Part shown: in pieces, positions 54,001-63,000 of the stretch
Numbering within the stretch: the first letter of the stretch is position 1
Layout: each line of letters begins with the position of its first letter
Origin: Chloroflexia bacterium SDU3-3
GTDB taxonomy: Bacteria; Chloroflexota; Chloroflexia; Chloroflexales; Roseiflexaceae
Length of the DNA stretch: 64,000 bases
Reading direction: 5' to 3'
Assembly (NCBI GenBank): GCA_009268125.1
Contig: WBOU01000003.1
Coordinates: 248,001-312,000, forward strand
The notes under the pieces: model-generated
Told to the model about the DNA's origin: nothing
The model's database searches: none
The model's input: only the letters and a program-made list of their open reading frames with translations
Program-made: the position numbers and the translations under genes

Positions 54001-54641
54001 TCGCCGGTCCAGATGCTCTGGCAGGCCAGGTGCACCGCCACCAGCGAGGACGAGCAGGCGGTGTCCACCGTCATGCTCGGGCCCTGGAAGCCCAGCGCGT
54101 AGGAGAGCCGCCCCGAGAGCACGCTGTGCGCGCTGCCGCTGGAGACGTAGAGGTCGATGCCGTTGATGTCGTCAAACAGGATGTTGCCGTAGTCGCTGTT
54201 GCACAGGCCCATGAACACGCCCACCGACACATCCTTCAGGCGCTCGGGGATCTGCCCCGCATCCTCTAGCGCCTCCCACGAGACCTCCAGCAGCACGCGC
54301 TGCTGCGGGTCGATCGTCTCGGCCTCGCGCGGCGAGATGCCGAAGAAGTAGTTGTCGAAGCGGTCGACCTCGTCGATGAAGCCGCCCCAGCGCGTGGCCA
54401 TTTTGCCCGGCGTGCCAGGCCGTGGGTCGTAGTAGTCGTCGATCTTGAAGCGGGTGCTGGGAATCTCGCTGATCGTATCAACCCCATCCAGCAGCAGCTT
54501 CCAGAACGCCTGCGGCCCGTTGGCCTGCGGGAAGCGACAGCCAAGCCCGATGATCGCAATCGGCTCGTGGGCCGCATCGCCAGCGCTGCGCTGGCTAGCC
54601 CCTGCAGAGCGATCTTTCCCGTTCTCGTGCACATGATCCAT
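48021..54641 (-). CDS. Reducing type I polyketide synthase, KS-AT-DH-psiKR-ER-KR-ACP (Mas-like)
   Basis: 2,206 residues; AAGGAG precedes the ATG. KS 26-450: DTACSSS with Cys196, His332 (EAHGTGTSVGD), His372 (KTNIGHTEG). AT 570-880: GQSMGE with Ser663, and YASH (765-768), the motif linked to methylmalonyl-CoA in modular ATs. DH 935-1225: His969 (LTDHRVQGAIVLP), Asp1144 (HPALLDVCFQ). A structural KR half lies at about 1240-1460. ER 1485-1800: HAAAGGVGQAAVQLA. KR 1818-2000: TGGAGGLGLSVAQ, LDD motif, Tyr1968. ACP 2095-2170: MGIDSLM with Ser2130. An acidic tail follows. No thioesterase. One fully reducing module suggests iterative synthesis of a saturated, possibly methyl-branched acyl chain. Confidence 0.95.
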   Translation of the reverse strand: MDHVHENGKDRSAGASQRSAGDAAHEPIAIIGLGCRFPQANGPQAFWKLLLDGVDTISEIPSTRFKIDDYYDPRPGTPGKMATRWGGFIDEVDRFDNYFFGISPREAETIDPQQRVLLEVSWEALEDAGQIPERLKDVSVGVFMGLCNSDYGNILFDDINGIDLYVSSGSAHSVLSGRLSYALGFQGPSMTVDTACSSSLVAVHLACQSIWTGESKLALAGGVNLIFWPNTYMGFARANMLAPDGRCKFGDASANGFVRSDGAGVVVLKPLAAALEDGDPIYSVIRGSAVNNDGNSGGLLMTPSQPGQEAVFAEAYRVAGITPGDVAYVEAHGTGTSVGDPTEIQALAKVLGQGRREGQPCLLGSVKTNIGHTEGAAGIAGMIKVALALKHGVIPPSLHFNTPNPHIPWDELPVQINTQTSEWPGYTPTPYASVSSFGISGTNAHIVMSALPPAAVKRPEAKRLAPPPDRPTVVHDPAYLLPLSAQSKDALLGLARSYSTFFQEGEKAASLHNICYTASARRTHHDYRLSLVGRSPADFVEQIDLLLSEESEEAKSGTPTSRWIGEKRKKLVFAFSGQGSQWVGLGRRLLVWDPVFRAAIERCDAVMREFVDWSLIDEVMADESQSRLSEVDVIQPFIFATQVALAELWRSWGVEPDAVVGQSMGEVAAAYVAGAISLKDAARIICMRSKIVKNKNGASKGGMMVVGLSLEESKKLIEPYSELVSIGVSTSPVSTVLSGDTDMLDKIMSELDQRNVFCRRIKVDYASHSPQVDPLIPELTEALKDVAPRAGTIPMFSTVTNSITDGSNFDVNYWVHNLRDPVLFSSAIHKLLDDGHEIFLEISPHPVVMSAIEQSLKFLGRSGKVLPSIREGEGRAFMLRSLGELYTMGYPVDWQRLYPAGGEIVPLPAYPWQGEKFWMNPDADAAGDGRRANAKGLLIGQHMHSAQSAGHFLWETSLGLKNFAYLTDHRVQGAIVLPAAAYVEMALSAASEAFGPGSHKVEKVDFEKALFLPEQGSRRIQLIVAPNTLGGASFEFYSMQDSAPGQQPTWTRHAAGLIRVAPVGAIAPSREPEDIAQIRERCAQVIQRPEFYASMDARGLQYGPMFQGVDEIAWQPGEALGKLTMADAVKAEGHGYQVHPALLDVCFQILAGAMLGDADKTGGGTYLPVHLGGIQLYGSPGESGVWGHAFYQSSADMGDDCVEGDVFLLDESGALVMEVRGLRAMKLERSAAASAPKLDDWLYEPRWEQQPLVAPEAAKAAKPGAWMLFADQGGVAQQIKAKLEERGETCVVVSDTVSDGTYLIDPTDADSFAKLVKEALPEGQKGWRGIMHLWSLDAPASESLVLADMQRVNERGSFCVMKLIQALAASGSSVFPKLWVVTAGSQAAGAPGELVSVAQAPLWGLGKVAGVEHPELHCTKVDLSYAPSEIEVDALYAELWGESKEDQVALRGSERYVPRIVRSSADEWMAQREQLTFDDAFRLEITTPGILDNLTLRRFARRKPGPGEVELRVRAAGLNFREVLIAMDMLPPVMKGAMDIGWECAGTVVAVGEGVTDVKVGEDVIGIAAGCFGSYVTTSATLVARKPDRLTAEQAATIPVAFLTAYYALTYLGRMEKGDKVLIHAAAGGVGQAAVQLAKQAGAEIFATAGSDEKRALLRAQGVEHIMDSRSLDFADQVMEITGGRGVDLVLNSLSGDFIPKGLATLAPGGRFLEIGKVDIVKNSQLGMHQLENNISFMTIDLGQMFVTRPDVWARFLREIIALFNAGEIEPLPMRHFPLSQAPEAFRFMAQGKHIGKVVLTMDEDVLPVAPAKNVSFPENATYLITGGAGGLGLSVAQWMVDAGARNLVLVGRSGASAAASEFIAKIEERGANVVVMKADISNTQQVDDLLSEVRRTLPPLKGIFHAAGVLDDGILVQLTPERFKPVMAPKVDGAWNLHTLTLKDELDYFVVFSSCASVLGSPGQANYVAGNSFLDALAAYRRELGLPGMAINWGAWADVGLAIRSDRAQNLDQQGVLPFSPAQGVQLMEKMMQRNPTQIMGVTMDWPKVLAAYNSPMLSVIAAEQQSTGDAAAKRRTDGLTQEKLLQAEPSARRGMVETFLLEQVAKVLRTSSSKLDVNLPLNKMGIDSLMAVELKNRIETAIELSLPVTTLLQGPSVAQLADVLMEQLPADEATAEAAIASEAEVEEMSDEEVDAMLSSMIDDK

Positions 54642-55942
54642 AGGGCAGACTCCTTCTCCTTACGGTGAAACCGGACTACGAAGGAATGAAAGGGCTTGGG
54701 GGAAGGGGGCCAGGCTTTGGCACAGGGGAATATGGCCTGCGGCGGCGCGCGCGGCCAGAAAAACCCATAGCAAAGCGGACACCCCCAGCGCTAGGACGAT
54801 ACATGACAACGGCCCACCACACTGTGGGCCACACATGCACTCCCTACGTTGGAAAGTGTCCGCGCCTTACCGCCGCAGCTGATGGCCCGGCGGCTCGTAT
54901 GAACACGACGCTGCGTTCAACTCGCTGATGTATTCGCCGATGTAATTTCGGGTTGTGCGCTTGTGAAAGTTGCGATTTGATAAGTGACTATAGTAAACCA
55001 GAAAGGCGGTGGGACTGTCAACGGAGAAATCCCGCCCACATGGTAGGGATAGCCCGCCCGCCCGTTGGGGGGGTGAGGCTTGCCATGGGAGAAGGATCGC
55101 GTGTATACTATGCCTAGCGAAGTAATCTACTGTAACGTCCATCACCCTTTGCAGAGCCATATATGGGAGGTTAACACCCCACTATTTTCAAAACACGGGT
55201 AGCGAAAATAAACGTGCACTACTAAGGAGGGGGGAGCATCCCCCCCTACAGGAGGGAGACAGCACGGCTATGATCTTCTACCATAGAACTACTTTCTCTT
55301 AACCAAGCACCATAACGATAGCGCCTTGGCCATGACAGCCAGCTGGCATCGTAGCACCACCTGACAGCGGCAATACATCCCCGCCTTATTCTGTTGGGTG
55401 ATCATTTCTACAACTCATACACAGCTAGCACATTGCCAAAAACAGTTTGCTTTTGGTATTTTCGGATTCTTCGCGATATCACCATCATCTTAGCTATACG
55501 TTCATAAGATATAGATATTGGCATATTATCCCGCAATATGTCATATCCCAGGCGTAGATGAACAAAATACCACCCAGTAAAACTCGTCATTGCGTAGAAG
55601 TGCAAGGGTGTTTCTCGCGAGGCCGCGACCCCAGGCCCTCTTCACACCTACGCCAAGCATGTAGGAATGCTCGGTCGAGAACATATCACCTGGCGGGGCA
55701 ACGGGATGCCCGCCCCTGCCATAAAAGGAGCGAACACCAAAACATCCCATCCTCAATCCAATACCCTAACAATTTCTTGGAGCGTTGTGCAGAGAAGCAA
55801 ACGAGTTCACTTTGAACGAGTGTTGCTTTTTTCTTTGTGTAGCCGGGCCGAACTGCCAGAGCTATCGCGCAGATTCGGGCCAATCAGCGGTCGCAGCGCG
55901 CAATGTCGGGCGCATGTACCCTGGCAAGGTAGAACCATCATC
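54642..55942. other. 1.3-kb gene-free region upstream of the PKS
   Basis: No frame here has a ribosome binding site and recognisable protein features. The right part is AT-richer than the genes. A G6/C6 hairpin lies at 55229-55246 within a G/C-tract segment (55224-55266) that resembles 59895-59936. The stretch must contain the PKS promoter (minus) and that of the PAS-LuxR gene (plus), but no convincing -35/-10 pair was found. Confidence 0.5.
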
Positions 55943-57055
55943 ATGACAGCACTACCCTATTCAGCCCAGCCCCATAGCCCGCACGGCTTCCAACAGAGCT
56001 ACAAGCAGATCGCCCGCCGCTGGTACGAGCTACTAGGCGGCGCGCCCAAGGCCGCCACTGGCACAGAGCAGCAGCTCGAAGCGCTGCTGCTCCGTGCCTG
56101 CAAGGCCCTTCAGTCCGACGCGCACGATGACGCCGAGCCATACGCCATCGGCGTCAAACTGGTGGAGCTTGGGTTTCACCAGCCCGACAGCGCCAAAAAG
56201 AGCGCCGCGCTGTTTCAGCAGCACGCGCCGAGCCTGCTGCCCATGCGCAGCGAGTCGCGCACGCTCTCGAAGCTGCTGCTCTTCCAGAGCGCCTTCTTCG
56301 AGGGCTTCGCCTCGGGCATGCGCAGGCACATCCTCGACGAGCAGCGCCATATCACCTCGGTGTTCCTAGGCCGCCAGCGCCAGACCGAGCTGTACCTGCG
56401 CACGCTGCTCACCCATACGCCGGTGGTGCTCTGCGTGATTGACAGCGCGGGCGTGATCAGCTTTATCGCCGGGCAGGCGCTGGCGCTGCTGAAGGTGCAG
56501 CCCGAAAGCCTGATCGGGCGCTCGGTCTACGACCTGGCCTACGATTTCCCCGACCTGATCGGCTTCATCCACACATCGCTGCATGGCGCAGAGCGCACCT
56601 CCAATGTCGAGATCCGCCAGATCCGCTTCAAGGTGCGCTGCATCCCCACACGCGATGCCAGCCACACGCCCACCGGCGTGATCGGGGTCGCAGTGGCCGA
56701 GCACGACCAGCAGGGCGCCAGCACGCCCGACGAGACCTACGAGCAGATGTTCTCGCTGCTGAACGATATCGACCACGCCACGCTGCCCCGGCCCGAGCGC
56801 CAGCGCGACATGCCCGAGCCAGCCCACCTGACCGAGCCAGCCCACCTGCCAAACGACGCCGAGGCCCAGCTGGCCCCTGGCGAGCGTGATCTGCTGCAGA
56901 TGCTGGCGGCAGGCAAGACCAATCGGCAGATCAGCGACCAGATGTCGCTGAGCGAGAAGGCGATCGAGAAGCGGCTCACCAAGCTCTACCTCAAGCTCAA
57001 CGTGAAGTCGCGCACCGAGACGATCGCCTGGGCGATCACACACCATCTAATCTAG
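55943..57055 (+). CDS. PAS-LuxR transcriptional regulator
   Basis: 370 residues from the ATG at 55943 (AAGGT upstream; the frame is open further back without support). A helical N-terminal domain (about 1-150), a PAS domain (about 155-260; TPVVLCVIDSAGVISFIAGQAL, LIGRSVYDLAYDFPDL), a Pro/Glu-rich linker with a repeated PEPAHLTEPAHL, and a C-terminal LuxR-type HTH (about 305-368; LAPGERDLLQMLAAGKTNRQISDQMSLSEKAIEKRLTKLYLKLNV). A cytoplasmic DNA-binding sensor. It is divergent from the PKS across 1.3 kb and so a candidate regulator of it. Its TAG stop overlaps the stop of the convergent response regulator in a CTAG. Confidence 0.85.
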   Translation: MTALPYSAQPHSPHGFQQSYKQIARRWYELLGGAPKAATGTEQQLEALLLRACKALQSDAHDDAEPYAIGVKLVELGFHQPDSAKKSAALFQQHAPSLLPMRSESRTLSKLLLFQSAFFEGFASGMRRHILDEQRHITSVFLGRQRQTELYLRTLLTHTPVVLCVIDSAGVISFIAGQALALLKVQPESLIGRSVYDLAYDFPDLIGFIHTSLHGAERTSNVEIRQIRFKVRCIPTRDASHTPTGVIGVAVAEHDQQGASTPDETYEQMFSLLNDIDHATLPRPERQRDMPEPAHLTEPAHLPNDAEAQLAPGERDLLQMLAAGKTNRQISDQMSLSEKAIEKRLTKLYLKLNVKSRTETIAWAITHHLI

Positions 57056-57726
57056 GCCGCGCTCGCCGCCTCCAGCAGGTCGTCAGGGTGGATCAGGCCG
57101 TAGCGCACGGCCAGCAGGGCCGCCTGGGTGCGGTCCTCCACCCCCAGCTTGCTGAGGATGTCGCGCATGTAGCCCTTCACGGTGTGCTCGGTGAGCGAGA
57201 GCGCGGCGCTCACCTCTTTGTTGCTCATGCCGCGGGCCACATACTGCAGCACCTCGCGCTCACGCAGCGTCAGATCGCCCAGCGGGTCGCTCGGCGGAGC
57301 GACGCGGTCCATCAGGCGGCGCGCAATATCGGCGTGCAGCTGCGGCTCACCGCGCGCCGCGCCGCGGATGGCGGCCAGCAGCGCGCCGCCGCCCATCTCC
57401 TTCAGCAGGTAGCCGCTGGCGCCGGCGCGCAGGGCGGCGTAGAGCCGCGCATCGTCGCGGTAGCTGGTCAGCATCAGCACCACCATGGCGGGGTGCTCGG
57501 CGCGGATGGCGCTGAGCGCGGCGATGCCATCCATCTTGGGCATCTCGATATCGAGCAGCACCACCCTGGGCAGGCACTTGCGCACGATCTCGATCGCCTC
57601 CTCGCCATTGACGGCCTCACCCACCAGCTGCATGTCCTCCTCGCCGCCGATCGTCAGCTGCAGCCCCAGCCGCACCACCTCGTGGTCGTCGGCGATAACA
57701 ATGGTGATCGGATTCTCTGCACTCAT
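57052..57726 (-). CDS. NarL/FixJ-type response regulator
   Basis: 224 residues. The receiver domain (8-125) has Asp13/14, phospho-acceptor Asp59 (VVLLDIEMPKMDG), Thr87 and Lys109 (GYLLKE), then a LuxR HTH (about 150-215; LTLREREVLQYVARGMSNKEVSAALSLTEHTVKGYMRDILSKLGV). The start overlaps the histidine-kinase stop by 4 bp (ATGA), so the pair is translationally coupled. Target genes unknown; the neighbouring PKS cluster and RND pump are both plausible. Confidence 0.93.
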   Translation of the reverse strand: MSAENPITIVIADDHEVVRLGLQLTIGGEEDMQLVGEAVNGEEAIEIVRKCLPRVVLLDIEMPKMDGIAALSAIRAEHPAMVVLMLTSYRDDARLYAALRAGASGYLLKEMGGGALLAAIRGAARGEPQLHADIARRLMDRVAPPSDPLGDLTLREREVLQYVARGMSNKEVSAALSLTEHTVKGYMRDILSKLGVEDRTQAALLAVRYGLIHPDDLLEAASAA

Positions 57727-59756
57727 ACTGCCCTCCGTAGACTGATGATGATCCGGGTGCCCTTGCCTGGCGACGAGGCCACGCCCAGCGCCGCGCCCAC
57801 CATGGCAGCCCGCTCGCGCATGCCGCGCAGGCCCATGGTGGCGCGGCCCGCCGACTGCGGGTCGAATCCGCAGCCCTCGTCGGCCACGGTGATGGTGATG
57901 CCATGCGGCTCGGCCTCCAGCCAGAGCAGCGCCGAGGATGCCCCGCTGTGCTTGGCGGTGTTGTGCAGGGCCTCACGCACGATCTGGCGTAGCTCGTGCA
58001 CGTGCGCGCTGGGCAGCAGCGGGGCCTGGTCGAGCCGCGTCGCGATAGCCAGCCCGTGCTGGCGCGCTATCTGGCTGGCGCAGGCCGCCAGCGCCGCTGT
58101 CAGATCGGCGCGGTCCTCGGCGGGGGTGCGCAGCTGCACCAGCAGCTCGCCAAGCTCGCGCTGGGCGCGCACCACCAGCTCCTCCTGGGCCAGCACCGCC
58201 CGCGCAGCCTGCTCGGGGTTGCGGCCCAGCATGCTGTGGGCGGCGTGCAGCCCCAGGCCCACGCTGAACAGGGTCTGCTTGACCGAGTCGTGCAGGTCGC
58301 GGGCGATCCGCTGGCGCTCATCCTGCGCCACCAGGGCGCGCTGCTGCGCCAGCAACTGGGCCGATCGGGTGGCCACGCGCTCCTCTAGGTCGTCGTTGAG
58401 CGCGGCCAGCTCCTCGATGGTGGCCGCGTAGGCCATGGCCAGGGCGGCCTGCTGGGACAGCGCATCCAGCTGCTGCAGCTCCTGCTCGGTGTAGCTGGTG
58501 CCGCTGGCCCGCCGGTCGAGATCGTAGCGCGCCAGCACCTCGCCGCCGATCCGCAGCTCGGTATGCCAGCCGTGCTCGTAGCGCTGGTGCGCGCCTACCG
58601 GGCCTGCGCCCAGGTGCGCCCGCAGCGCCCCGATCTGCTGCGGCAGATCGTGCACCAGCAGCCGCTCGATCTCGGCCCGCGAGACCACCAGCGTCAGCTG
58701 GGCGCGGGTCGCATCGATCGCCTCGCGGAAGATCTGGCGCTCGGGGTAGAAGGTGCGGTCGATCCACTCCTGGGCGCGCTGCTGCAGGGGCGAGAACACC
58801 GCCGCCGCCCCAAACAGCACCATGATCGTGGTGGCGATCCGGAAGGGCGGGCTTATCTGGCCCAGCAGGCGCGTGAGCGCGGCGGTGAGGCCAAAGTACA
58901 CCGCCACCAGCGCCGCCGACACCAGGGTGTAGCCCATGGCCCGCCGCAGCGCCGAGTCGATGCCGAACAGATCGTGGCGCAAGATGGTGTAGGCCACCGC
59001 GCCCGGAAAGCACAGCTGGGTGAGCAGGATGAGGTCGGTGTTTATCTCCACCTCGATCACGCGACCCACAATGCGCAGCACGATCGGCGAGAGCGAGAGC
59101 ACCAAGCTCAGCAGCATCAGCCGGGCCTGCTGGGCCATATGCTGCTGCGCGGCGGTGGATACGCGGGTGGCATCGATCAGGTTGTAGGCGGCGTAGCCCA
59201 GCAGCATGATCAGGAGGATGATCAGCGCGACCGCGCAGCCTAGGCGCTGCGACGAGGGCGGCACGGCGATCGCCAGCCCCAGCAGCAGGAGGGTGGACGC
59301 ATAGACGCACGGCATCAGCCAGCGCGGGTGCCTGATCGCACGCGGGTAGTAGAGCGTCAGGTGCAGCAGCAGCGGCGCAAGCAGCACGCCGTTGGTCAGA
59401 CGCAGGATGGCCGACAGCGGCACGTTCTGCTGCATCAGAAAGAGGAATAGCGGCGGGTGCGCGGTAACAACCTCGGCGGGCAGCAGCCCCAGCGAGGCCG
59501 CCATCAGCACCGCATAGCAGCCAAACAGGCTGGTGGCCATGCTGGGCCGCAGTAGCGCCAGCAAGATGCCGGTGAGCAGCGTCGAGAGCGCCACCACCAG
59601 CGATACCCGCTGGGTCAGCGGGGGGTCGATCGCCAAGATCCAGCCCGCCGCCACGGCATCGACCAACACCACCAGCGCCAGCGGCCAGAGCACATGGTAG
59701 TGCGGCGCGCCCGGTCTCCACGGCGCGGTATCGAGGGTCATCTGTGCCATCGGCAT
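57723..59756 (-). CDS. Membrane sensor histidine kinase (HisKA_3/NarX type)
   Basis: 677 residues. An N-terminal membrane domain of about seven to eight helices (about 20-310), a GAF-like segment (about 320-450), a coiled coil, then HisKA_3 with phospho-acceptor His489 (ARDLHDSVKQTLFSVGLGL) and a HATPase_c domain ending with the G-box GLRGMRERAAMVGAALGVASSPGKGT. It autophosphorylates and passes phosphate to the response regulator encoded directly downstream. The multi-helix domain without a large outside loop suggests sensing within the membrane or of envelope state. Confidence 0.9.
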   Translation of the reverse strand: MPMAQMTLDTAPWRPGAPHYHVLWPLALVVLVDAVAAGWILAIDPPLTQRVSLVVALSTLLTGILLALLRPSMATSLFGCYAVLMAASLGLLPAEVVTAHPPLFLFLMQQNVPLSAILRLTNGVLLAPLLLHLTLYYPRAIRHPRWLMPCVYASTLLLLGLAIAVPPSSQRLGCAVALIILLIMLLGYAAYNLIDATRVSTAAQQHMAQQARLMLLSLVLSLSPIVLRIVGRVIEVEINTDLILLTQLCFPGAVAYTILRHDLFGIDSALRRAMGYTLVSAALVAVYFGLTAALTRLLGQISPPFRIATTIMVLFGAAAVFSPLQQRAQEWIDRTFYPERQIFREAIDATRAQLTLVVSRAEIERLLVHDLPQQIGALRAHLGAGPVGAHQRYEHGWHTELRIGGEVLARYDLDRRASGTSYTEQELQQLDALSQQAALAMAYAATIEELAALNDDLEERVATRSAQLLAQQRALVAQDERQRIARDLHDSVKQTLFSVGLGLHAAHSMLGRNPEQAARAVLAQEELVVRAQRELGELLVQLRTPAEDRADLTAALAACASQIARQHGLAIATRLDQAPLLPSAHVHELRQIVREALHNTAKHSGASSALLWLEAEPHGITITVADEGCGFDPQSAGRATMGLRGMRERAAMVGAALGVASSPGKGTRIIISLRRAV

Positions 59757-60015
59757 TCTCCTTGCGGGCTTGGGGTGATCGCCATGACTATAGCATCTCG
59801 CAACTCGCGCTGGCAGCCCCCATTAGGGGGGGTTTCCCTACCTCTTTTTGAACACCAGCGCCGCGGCGCGCCCGCCCGGCCACAGCCCCCAACAAAAGAG
59901 GGGTTGCATTCCCCCCCCAAGGGTGGGAGACGCACGACCGCCGCCGCTTTACCATGCAGTAAGGCCGCTATCTAGCCTGCGGCGCTCGCCACCGACCACC
60001 GCACGAGGGAGAAGC

Positions 60016-63000
60016 ATGCGTACAGCACACCCCGCCATCAGGCTCGATGGGATGCCGCTCGCCGACACATCGATCCGCCGCCCGGTGGGCGTGACCGTGC
60101 TCGGGTTTCTGGCTGTGGTCATCGGACTGCTGGCCTACAGCTCGCTGCCGGTGGACTACCTGCCCGATGTGCCGATCGCCACTGTCTCGGTCTCGCTGCG
60201 CTATCGCAACGCCGCCCCCCAGGTGATGATTGACCAGGTGGCGCGGCCTATCGAGGACCAGATCACCACGATCAGCGGCATCAAGCACCTCACATCGATT
60301 GCAAACGAGGGCACCGTGCAGCTGGTGGTCGAGTTTCAGGATGGCGTGCAGCCCGAGGCCGCGCTGCAGAACGTGCGCGACAAAGTCAACGCGGCCCTGC
60401 CCGACCTGCCCGCCAATGTCTCCACCCCGGTCTTCCAGCAGGTCGACCCCAACGACTCGCCCATCCTGCAGCTGGCAATCACTAGCGACGAGCGCATGAC
60501 CCCGCTGCAGCTGCGCTCGCTGGTGGATGAGGTATTCACGCCCGCCATCGAGCAGGTGACCGGCGTGGGCGCGGTAAATGTGAGCGGCGGGCAGCTGCGC
60601 CAGATCAACGTGTGGCTCGACCTAGAGGCCATGCAGGCCCGCAGCATCGCGGCCTCGCAGGTGAGCAGCGCGATCGCCAAGGCCAATGTGAACCTAGGCC
60701 TGGGCAGCATCTCAAGCGCAGCGCAGAGCATCGCGCTGCGCTCGCCCAGCGCCGTGGCCGACCCAGCGACGCTGGCCAGCCTGCGCATCCCCGGCACACC
60801 CTACCGCGTGGGCGATCTGGCGCGGGTGGAAGATGGCGTGGCCGAGGCCGAGAGTTACGCCCGCCTAGATGGCCGCGACGCCGTGACGCTGGCCATCCGC
60901 AAGCAGTCCGGCTCGAACACCGTGCAGGTGGCCAGCGGCGCGCACACCAAGATCGACGCCCTACTGGCCGAACACCCGCAGCTGCGCGCCGCTGTCACCA
61001 GCGACCAGTCGCAGCAGGTGAGCGCGGCGGTCAGCTCCTCGATCGAGGAGACCATTCTCGCAGTGGTGGCCGCCATGCTGGTGGTGCTGCTGTTCTTCCG
61101 CGACCTGCGCAACACCCTGGTGACGGTGGCTGGCCTGCCGATCATCATCATCGCCACCTTCGCGGCGATCTGGGCGTTTGGCCTCACGGTAAACATCATC
61201 ACGCTGCTGGCGCTGTCGCTCTCGGTGGGCCTGGTGATCGATGACGCGATCGTGGTGCGCGAGAATATCTTTCGCCACCTGGAGCACGGCGAGCACCCGC
61301 TGCGCGCGGCCAGCCGCGCCACCGCCCAGGTGGCGTCCTCGGTGCTGGCCATGTCGCTCACGATCATCGCGGTATTCCTGCCCACCGCCTTCACCTCGGG
61401 CACCTCGGGCGTGCTGCTGCGCAGCTTCGGCGTGACGGTGGCCTGCGCCATGGCCATCTCGCTGGTGGAGGCCTTCACCTGGGCACCCATGCTCTCGGCC
61501 CACCTGTTCCACGGCGAGCAGAAGCAGCCCAGCGCGCAGCAGCCTGACGCCGCCGAAGCCCCCGCGCAGCCCGAGCACGAGCCGCTGCCCGACGGGCGGC
61601 TGGAGCGGGCCTACCAAGGCGCGCTGGGCTGGGGGCTGGGCCACCGCTGGGCGGTGGTGGGCATCGCCATCGCGGCCCTGGCCGTGAGCGTGGGCGTGGC
61701 CATGAGCCTGCGCTTCGCCTTCCTGCCCGCCCAGCAGAGCGACACGCTCGGTATCGGCTTCCAGCTGCCCCCCGGCGCATCGCTCGACGCCACCGACGCG
61801 CTGGCGCGCCGGGCCGAGGCCATCATCCAGGCCGACCCGGAGGTGGCCTCGCTGCAGACGCTGGTCGGCTCGACCGGCACCACCAGCAGCGGGCGCTCGC
61901 CCGAGAGCGCCACCTTCGTGGTGCGCGTGCGCGACTACCACCACGCCGAGGCCGTGCGCGAGCGGCTGCGCGGGCAGCTGGCCTTCCTGCCCGGCCTCTC
62001 GTTCAGCGCGCAGAACTACCGCGGCGGCACCAACACCGCCGCCACCAACCGCAACGTGCAGGCCCACATCCAGTCCAGCCGGTCGCTTGAGGATATGAAC
62101 GGCATCGCCCAGCAGGTGGCCGCGCAGATGCAGCAGATCCCCGGCTTTATCGACATCGGCTCCAGCTACAACCTGGGTCGGCCCGAGCTCAAGATGACGC
62201 TGGACACCGACGCATCCCGCCAGCATGGCGTCACCAACACCCAGGTGGCCAGCGCGGTGCAGACGCTGATCAACGGCAGTGTGGCCACCACCCTGCAGCA
62301 GGGCGGCCAGAACACCGATGTGGTGGTGCAGATCCCCGCCGAGCGCCGCAGCGACCTGGGCGTGCTGCAGCAGATCAGCCTAGACACACCCAAGGGGCCG
62401 GTGCCGCTGGGCGAGGTGGCCGTGCTGGAAAGCGGGGAAGGCTCGACCAGCCTACGCCGCTACGACCGCCAGAACGAGATCGTGATCGGCGCGAATGTGG
62501 CCCCTGGGCAGGATCAGAACGCGCTCCAGCGCCAGCTGCGCGACCAGCTGCCCGCCCTGGGCCTGCCGCCCGATGTGACGGTGCGCTTCGGCGGCCAGAG
62601 CGAGAACCAGCGCGAGGGCTTCCAGTCCATGCTGCTGGCCATGGCCTTCGCGGTGCTATTCGTCTACGTGGTGCTGGCGGCGCAGTTCGAGTCGTTCGCC
62701 CAGCCGCTGGTGATCATGCTGGCCATGCCCTTCAGCTTCCTGGGCGCGTTCTTGGCGCTGCGTATCAGCGGGCTGACGCTCGACATCACCGCCATGATCG
62801 GCCTGATCATGCTGTTGGGCCTGGTGGTAAAAAACTCCATCCTGCTGGTGGATGTGGCCAACCAGCAGCGCCGCGCGGGCATGGCGCTCGAGCAGGCGAT
62901 CATCTACGCGGGCGCGATCCGCCTGCGGCCCATCCTGATGACCTCGGCGGCGATCATCGGCGGGGCGATGCCCACCGCCATCGGCCTGCACTTCCTCAGC

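Noticed and set aside
51735-54269. 844-codon plus-strand frame opposite the PKS
   Set aside because: The PKS domains on the minus strand are complete across this interval; the antisense frame is a codon-bias artefact.
54867-55160. 97-codon minus-strand frame upstream of the PKS
   Set aside because: No ribosome binding site, no domain and unlikely composition; overlaps G/C-tract DNA.
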